This document shows positions 56,914-64,000 of a stretch of DNA of 64,000 bases, in pieces. The stretch covers positions 24,373,741-24,437,740 of the forward strand of contig CM041465.1 in NCBI GenBank assembly GCA_023213395.1, read 5' to 3'. Source of the stretch: Cycas panzhihuaensis. Taxonomy: Eukaryota; Cycadophyta. The notes below the pieces were generated by a model that saw only the letters and a program-made list of their open reading frames with translations, was not told where the DNA came from and made no database searches. Every line of letters starts with the position of its first letter. Position 1 is the stretch's first letter. Made by a program: the position numbers and the translations under genes.

Positions 56914-58851
56914 TAGAAGGGGATCTATTCATTCCATTCCACTTGCATGGAGTCATTTTGCCTCTCCTTCACCTTCAATGTGAAGTATTGAGATTACATT
57001 CATCATTTTCTAATATTTTGAGAGCTTAAAATTATAGTACTTTGTATATTGTTGCTTTCTATATGTGTGTAGAAATTTAGAGGTGAAGAATATAGGTTTT
57101 TGAAGCCATTCAGCTGCTGGAACAGTCTAGGGAGCATTAAAGGCCTATAATTTCGTAAAGATTTTGACCATATCAGTATTTAATGAAATTTGGCATGCAA
57201 GGTCATATTGATTAGAGGATCATTTTTTTTTTCTAGAGAAACTTCAGATTCAGCCTATAATAATGAGTTTTGGCTGTTACAAAAGGGTGAAATTTATAGA
57301 TGAGAGATTTAAGGCACATTTCCCAATGAAATCCTTTAATTATTACTTGAAAATATGAAATTTTTATTAAGGGATCTGGTAGATTTATGTGTTAGGATCA
57401 ATTTGAGATAAATCTCATCAAATTTCATGCACTGGTTAGTGAGATCCATGCAGTTTTCTCATAGTTGCTAATTTTACCTACTCAACCCCATAAAGGACAT
57501 TGCAAGGGCATTTTAGGTAGATTTTTGACAGATTTTGGAGATGGTGCAAAAGGAAACGTTATTGTATGTGTCAAAATGTAACTTTTGACATATTGAAGTT
57601 TAGATTCTAAGATAGTGGATCTGGCAGGATTTTACTTTTGTGTTTTTTTGGGTAGAAAATGTTTTGTGCCTTTTCAGAAATCTGACTTCACAACTCTATC
57701 AGAAATGATATTCTGAATACTTTTTACATATGTCATAAATTTAGATTTCACCATTTAGGCCTTCATATTTATAATTTTAAAAAAATTTGGCCATTTATCA
57801 TTATTTGTAAATTTTGTGAAAAAATCATAAAATAGGGCAAAATAACATGCATATAGATTTATAAAAATCAACATTTTAGTGACAAGTTGATCCACTTTTT
57901 AGCCCATTGTGGCTTTTATATCAAAACCTCCAAAAACATATTTGGAAACATTATACTAAAGCTAGGGAAACCTTGGATTGGAAGGAACATCTGGTTTCCT
58001 TGCTAAATATAGCATGTTTTTTCTATTTGTACACATAGCATAAAGCATTATATAAAGTAGCAACAACAACAAAGTAAGCATGAAAAGCAAGCAAGCATAT
58101 TTAGCAACTTTCCATTTTAGTTTTCAGTTATTCAAAAACATCTTACACTATTCCTAAAAGGAATCTCATTCGTATGCTTTATACCGCTAGTTCTTGACTT
58201 ATGTGCACACTCGCCTTGGTTGAAATAGACAAAGGTTGGCTGAAGTCTAGGCCCTAATGGAGGTGTGAGTTTCATACTGGTTCTAGTATTAACTAAAATA
58301 GTGGTAGAGGGACAGGTTAGCCATACCTACGACCTCCAATCAGTGATAATCTTGATAACCACCCAGGAAAATTAAAAAACTTAATGCAAGATTAAAATTA
58401 ACCTTATCCAATATCTATCATAACCGTGGGATATACAACACCGTTTGACTCTTTGGAGGAGGTATATAATTGCTCATTGGTGAACTAGGTAAGGACTGGG
58501 AATACCTGGGCTCCACTATGACTTGGATTTCATCACCAAGCACAGGTGCAAGTATCGCAGGTGAAGGCTCTAATCATATACTAGAAGCCCTAGGTATTGA
58601 AACCTCACCTATATTTGGACATAAGTGAGAGGTTAGTGGCATGACACATCACCATTCTTTGTCAGCTCTACATTATGCCTTATTCTTGCATTATTGCTTA
58701 TACTTACTTTTCATAGTTGTTAAAAAATACTTAATCATTACTTGCTTCTCATCATAGCATTCATTTCTACATCCCTACTACGCTAGGTGTATTAAACACA
58801 TGTGTCAGTGCCACATACTTCTATCATTTCTTCTACTTCTTTATCATCACC
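56914..58851 (+). other. Long non-coding leader of D1
   Basis: About 1.9 kb between primer site and gag with no gene seen. Part of it (from about 58,190) is conserved in D2 (28,800 on) and, in reverse, in H (49,381-49,865). Confidence 0.65.
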
Positions 58852-59850
58852 ATGTCATCTCAATTCAAGTAGAATGTTAACTACATATTGAAAGGAAAAG
58901 AAAATTAGGATCTATGGTACACTAGAGTTAAAAATGCTATAAAGTATAAAGGCCTTTGGAGAGCCCATTTGCAACCTACACCTAGCATACTGGCAACAAC
59001 TACATCTGCTTCTAGTGGATCCACCCCAATAGCTCCTACAGATGCTACAACCAAACTATAATGGGAGATAGATGATGAAAAGATTCGTGTAAGAATTTTG
59101 TTGGTCACTAATCACTCCTTGCACAACTTGATTAATGGAGAGTAACATGATACAGCTTGGAAGGTCCTTGAAGTTCTCAAGAAGAATTTTGATACCAAAT
59201 CAGATTTAGAATTTGTTCATCTTGTTCTGAAAATAAACAAATTAAAAATGTAGAAGGTACAAGCTTATGAGATATTAAATCTCCTTCAACCAATTAAATA
59301 GATAATTGATAAAGATTTTAAGACCCAATATATCACTTGGGTATTCTTGATCCAGTCATGTTTACATGTTCCTGATTATAAAAAATTACTTGGAAGTCTT
59401 CAATCTAGTGGAATATTGAAGACACTCAACTTTGAAGCACTTGTTGATAAGTTCATAGAATTTGACAAGACCTTTCATATGAACTTTGTATCCTCCAACT
59501 CTCTTCCAGGTGTAGCCTTTGAGGTAGAAGAAGAAGTTTGCTACACAAGAAATCAAGGTACCTCTCGTGGCAGAGGAAATAATTGAGCAAGAGGAAGAGG
59601 AAGAAACATGGAAAATCATCTACAAGATTAAGCAAACCCTTAGTCACAGCCTCGACAGTCTCAAGGCTAAGGGCCACCTCAACAAAGAGCAAGACTATCA
59701 GGCCAAACTAGTACCTCTTCAGGAATTAGTAATCAAACTATTATGTATGATCAATGTAACTGTAAAGAACACTTAGCAATAGACTGTAGAATTGCCACTT
59801 ATAAGTTGGCCAGGTTCGAACCAAAACATGGAGGTCACAATGTTATAGAA
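58852..59850 (+). pseudogene. D1 gag
   Basis: ATG 58,852 (MSSQFK, stop, NVNYILKGKENYDLW in a partly altered form). WEIDDEKIRVRILLVTNHSL; VLEVLKKNFDTKSDLEFVHL; the open part at 59,347-59,586 holds LLGSLQSSGILKTLNFEALV and KFIEFDKTFHMNFVSSNSLP, then an Arg/Gly end RGRGNN. A stop interrupts ARGRGRNMENHLQD. A zinc-knuckle-like CNCKEHLAIDCR lies near 59,757. Confidence 0.82.
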
Positions 59851-61330
59851 ACTTGTGAAGAATCCTTTAATGGTGCAAGTTTTATACAAGTACACATTCA
59901 AAGAATTTAACAATCTTCAATGTCAAATGCCATTGACCAACCAAAGATATACTTTGAAGCTTGATGTGGATATATCACTTGTGAATTCCCTTCACCAATG
60001 CCAAGCCCTATTGGAATTCCCAATAGTATGGCTTCAATCGATGGACAATGAATCATGGACACAAGAGAAACTCAATATATGACATGTAATCACAGTCTAT
60101 ATCAGACATTTGACTCAAATGTTCAAGGAGTTGTTCACATGGTTAATAAATCACAACAACCTGTTGAAGGAATTGGTAACATTTGCTTGAAACTCACAGG
60201 CCTAGAAGATTTTACATTGCTTGATGTCTTATGCACACCCAATCTCAAACAAAACCTACTCTTCTTATCTACACTTGTCTCTTATGGATTTGATCTAAGT
60301 GTAACTACAAATGACTAGACTCTCTAGGTTATTCACCCCCCAACTAATCAGGTGGTTTTGATTGGACATCTCTCTAGCAAACTCTTTTAACTGAATAACT
60401 CTCCATCTTCTAAAGCCCATTGTGCCCAAAGCCCTTGTGTTAATGAAGAATTTACATTTAATTCCATCTTAACCCATCCAACATTATCACCAGAAGCTCT
60501 TTACCATGCTCACATGGGCCATGTTCACATTGATAGACTTAGAGATCTTTTTAACACTCTTTCAAATCTTCCAAAGTTCTCCTCTAAGCCCTTTAAATGT
60601 GAAGCTTGTATCATTGCCAAATCTCATTGACAACTCTTTCCTAAAAGTCAATGGAAATTGATCCATCCTTTATAATTGGTATACTCTGATTTATGTGGGC
60701 CAATGCCCATTCCTTGACTGAAGGTCAAGTTATATTATATCTATTTCATTGATGATTTCACTAGAAAAGTATGGGTAGCTTCTCTATACAAGAAAGATGA
60801 AGCCTTTCGTATATTTAAAGAATTCAAAGCCCTCATCGAAATAGAGTCAGGTTATCAACTCAAATGTCTTTGAACTGATAATGGTGGCGAATATACCTCA
60901 CATAAGTTTGAAAGATACCTTCGAGACAATAGCATCAAGCATCAAACAACAGTAGTAGGTACCCCACAGTAAAATAGAGTTGTCGAGCGCATAAACAGGA
61001 TAATCATGAACATGGGTCAAGCTATGTTGATATACAAAAATGTGCCTACCTACCTATAGGCCGAATCTATCTGGATAGTTGTTTATTGTATCAATGTTGT
61101 TAGCCCATCAAAGGAAGTATAATCACCTAATGAAAAGTGGTCAGGACAATCCCCCATTGTTCACTACTTCAAAATTTTTGTCTCTATATGCTATACCCAC
61201 ATTCTAGATGTAAATGGAAATAAACTCCAGCTAAGGGCACTTAAAGGCATCTTTGTTGGATATCCTATGGATAAGAAAGGGTATAAGGTCTTTATACCTT
61301 CACAATGAAAAATTATTATTACTAGAGATG
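59851..61330 (+). pseudogene. D1 protease and integrase
   Basis: Protease part near 60,045-60,110 (IMDTRETQYMTCNHSLYQTF; D-T where D-S-G is expected), VEGIGNICLKLTGLEDFTLL. GAG-pre-integrase AHMGHVHIDRLRDLFNTLSN near 60,510, integrase core near 60,680-60,970 (YSDLCGPMPIP, YFIDDFTRKVWVASLYKKDE, TDNGGEYTSHKFERYL, VVERINRIIMNMG). Residues D of DLCGP, D of TDNGG and E of VVER, all parts of the catalytic pattern, are visible, but stops interrupt the chain. Confidence 0.83.
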
Positions 61331-61435
61331 TCGTTCTTATGGAGACAGAGGATCAGTTACTTAAATTGGACTCTAAAGTACCCTCACGCTACTATAATCA
61401 TGTTATTAAGTATGATGTTTAGATTCTAAAATTTT

Positions 61436-61450
61436 GGGGGGGGGGGGGGG
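61436..61450 (+). other. Run of 15 G between integrase and RT of D1
   Basis: Homopolymer directly following TTTT. D2 has GGGGGGAAGGGGG at the same place (45,364-45,378). It may be an internal purine tract of the family. Confidence 0.8.
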
Positions 61451-61839
61451 CAGACATAAATTACTCCAAATATTGGTAGCTGACAATAAAGCCTTGGAGG
61501 ATATAAGTTGTGACTCTAAACTGATGAGTGCACATCTAGAACCATCCTTTGAAGATAGTAGAGTTAACAAAGACAAAACCATTATAGAAGAACCATCCTC
61601 TCCACCTTCAGTCGACAAAGGCAAAATAATGGTAGAAAGACCATCTTTCGTAGGCGCATCAACATCCTCCTCACAAAATAATCATTTTAATGAATAATAT
61701 AAGAACCAAGAAGTTGAGGAAAGGAGGACTTCATTCCCAACTCGAGGATCTTGAGAAGCCTACCAACTCAATAAGGATATACAACTAGATGAGGTGGGTA
61801 AAACTGGCACTCGAAGTGCCCATAGAGCAAGGATACAAG

Positions 61840-63376
61840 AATCATTATATATTGAGCTTAAACTAGCAGAACTGCACCTTACTCTTAATGAAGAGCCCCT
61901 AATGTACCAAGAAGCTATAAAGCATACAACTTAGAGAAATGCCATGAATGAAGAGTACCAATCTCTTATCAAGAATAGTACATGGGGGCTTGTTGATCTA
62001 TCACTTAGCAGAAAGGTAGTTTAAAATAAATGGGTGTTTAAAAACAAATATAGATTAGATAACACCCTTGAAAAACATAAGGCGAAGCTAGTAGCTAATG
62101 GATTTACATAAAGGAAAGACATCGACTACACTGAAGTCTTTTTACCTACAACCTGATGGCCTACAATTAGAACTCTTGTGGCCTTGGCTACTCAATAGGG
62201 TTAGAAAATACACCAACTTGATATGAAGACTACGTTTCTCAATGGAGATCTTGAAGAAGAAATTTACATGGTTCAGCCAGAAGGATATGAAATCGAAGGT
62301 CAAGAGCATAAGGTTTGCAAGCTCAGAAAGTCCTTGTATGGCCATAAATAAGCTCCTCATTCTTAGTTTGCCAAGTTATCTAAAAGAATGAGGTAACTTG
62401 GATATGAGGTCTGTGACTACCAAGATATTGATACAACATTGTTCATCAAGCACCATAAGGATAGAGTCACTTATCTCATAATCTTTATGGATGACATACT
62501 AGTAACGAGTAATAATGAATAAGCAATAAGCCAGTTGAAAAAGGACCTTGGCAAAACGTTTGAATTATCTGACCTCAGTTTGATGAAATATTACTTGGGA
62601 ATCGAAGTAACACAAAAGAATTAAAAAAATTTTCTCTCCTAAGAAAAATACATCAATGATCTTCTAACCAAGTTTCAGTTAGAAGATGCTCAACTAGTGA
62701 TGTTACCTATGGACCCTAATACCAAACTCTCAGTTGAAGGTAATACTAGGGAGGCAGATGCAATACTCTATAGGAAACATGTAGGTAGTCTCATCTACAC
62801 TATCAATACAAGGCTAGATATTGCACACTCTATTAGCATTATTGCTCATTACATGATAAATCCTAAGGAGAATCATTAGCAGACAGCAGTGTAAGTGTTG
62901 AGATACCTTAAGATGACCAACAAATATGGTCTGTTGTATGAACCTAATTCAGACTTTATGATTTCTGTATACATAGACTCAAACTTTGTAGGAGATAAAG
63001 ATACAAGAAGATCTATGTTTGGGTATATAACGTTTCTTGGAATAGCACCAATATCATGGAGATCTAGATGGTAGAAGATAGTTGTAGATTCAACTACTGA
63101 AGTTGAATACATTACTTCTTTTGAGACTAGCAAGGAGGTGATATGGCTTAGAAAATTATTGGAAACATTGAATATCACCTAAACAAGTCCTACCAGTCTT
63201 TATGTGGATAATCAATTAGTAATCTACATGGTAAAAAATCCTGTATTTCATGATCATACTAAACACATAAGTACGAAAGTCCACAGGATTAGAGAACTTA
63301 TTCATGATAGCATAATTCAACTGGAATACTACCCCACAGTAGATCAAGTGGCCGATATCTTTACCAAACCACTATA
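61840..63376 (+). pseudogene. D1 reverse transcriptase and RNase H
   Basis: [95 protein letters not shown] near 62,480 (F-M-D-D), LSDLSLMKYYLGIEV, then MLPMDPNTKLSVEGNTREAD. RNase H: YIDSNFVGDKDTRRSMFGYI near 62,970, VDNQLVIYMVKN, and the closing DQVADIFTKPL at 63,376. Stops at Gln and Trp codons are scattered. Confidence 0.85.
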
Positions 63377-63886
63377 AAATGTGAAGTTTGAATGGTTTCG
63401 AAGGTAACTCAACCTTAGGACCTCCATCTTTGACTGATCAAGGAAGATGGCAACAAGATCATCATACTCTATTCTCTTCGTGAAAATCCCTTGTAGGCAT
63501 GGAAGAATAAGAATAAGTCTCTGCTCTATCCTCTTTGTGAAAACCCAATGTGGGTGTGGAAAGATAAGCATTGTACTAGTTTTGGAAAATTAGAACCTGT
63601 AAAAACCCAAAAAGGCATAGGGGATGACCAAATGATATATGGAGACTTAGTAGATTAAGCTGCACATTTATGCTACTTGGCTATTAGGCTACATCAAAGA
63701 GTTACCTTATCTATTTTGATTTATAAAAGGGGCTATAGATCTTAGAAAGTTTATGGGTTTTTATTTCCTATGAGGGTTTTCCCACAAAAGTGTCATTTAG
63801 AATTTCAATATAATAATGAGGCTCAAATAAAGACCTCATTGAATATATTTTCTCAAAAATAACCTTCCACCATTAAGGAGGGGGAT
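63377..63886 (+). other. D1 3' untranslated part and polypurine tract
   Basis: Non-coding. Ends TTAAGGAGGGGGAT (63,873-63,886), the polypurine tract. Aligned with D2 47,314-47,819. Confidence 0.7.
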
Positions 63887-64000
63887 TGAGAGAGGTTAAT
63901 GTATCAAGGTTATTTATGTAGATTAATTATATGACCTTATGATATATTGATTAGCATTAGTCTCTTAATGAAATGCACTTTATGTACATTTTGTTGTAAT
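63887..64000 (+). repeat. 3' LTR of D1, partial
   Basis: First 114 of about 310 bp, TGAGAGAGG, matching the 5' LTR; the rest lies beyond the window. Confidence 0.88.

Larger units (their letters stand above)
56590..64000 (+). mobile_element. Copia element D1, right end cut by the window
   Basis: Second copy of the D family and not interrupted, so it serves as the reference for D2. 5' LTR 56,590-56,899, primer site, long leader, gag 58,852-59,850, protease, integrase, RT, RNase H to 63,376, then 3' LTR from 63,887, running off the window. It is inserted in exon 2 of the PMD-like gene. Confidence 0.9.

Overview
This window looks like intergenic DNA from a large, repeat-rich plant nuclear genome. 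It is AT-rich and almost entirely made of LTR retrotransposons of the Ty1/copia and Ty3/gypsy classes with plant-type initiator-Met tRNA primer sites. It also holds two copies of a gene with a plant-mobile-domain-like (PMD) protein and a broken ankyrin-repeat gene. I see no intact host gene, rRNA or tRNA gene, or CRISPR array. Nearly every coding remnant is interrupted by in-frame stops, mostly where the family has Trp, Gln or Arg, which fits C-to-T decay of methylated DNA.

Layout. 1-3.97 kb: a minus-strand PMD-gene element. 3.98-6.0 kb: a 5'-truncated copia (A). 6.0-9.8 kb: an unidentified degenerate coding stretch and AT-rich DNA. 9.8-12.6 kb: a long repeat (G, left copy) followed by a gypsy-like gag. 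13.1-14.2 kb: an LTR-like stretch and an ankyrin pseudogene. 14.64-15.19 kb plus 48.14-49.87 kb: two pieces of a minus-strand copia (H), split by the next element.

15,196-48,132 is one copia element (D2), about 4.9 kb without its inserts, bounded by a perfect GATTG target-site duplication and expanded to 33 kb by nested insertions. Copia B (15,746-21,033) and gypsy C (21,604-28,336) sit in its leader. Copia E (30,407-43,902, TSD TATAT) sits between gag and pol. Copia F (30,630-38,789, TSD AGAGA) lies inside the 5' LTR of E. A solo LTR of the B family in reverse orientation (38,089-38,723, TSD CTTGT) lies inside the 3' LTR of F. The deepest chain is four levels: D2, E, F, solo LTR.

49.87-52.95 kb: the right copy of repeat G. 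53.3-56.59 kb: a plus-strand copy of the PMD element, in inverted orientation to the one at the left edge. 56,590 to the window end: a second copy of the D family (D1), inserted in the second exon of that PMD gene, with its 3' LTR cut by the window edge.

The least expected content is the PMD-like gene. Both copies keep one reading frame over most of the first exon, share an upstream TATA box, and share an intron of about 115-125 nt at the same place, so this is a mobile or duplicated unit carrying an intron-containing gene. All boundaries, TSDs and homologies were read by eye, with no database search.
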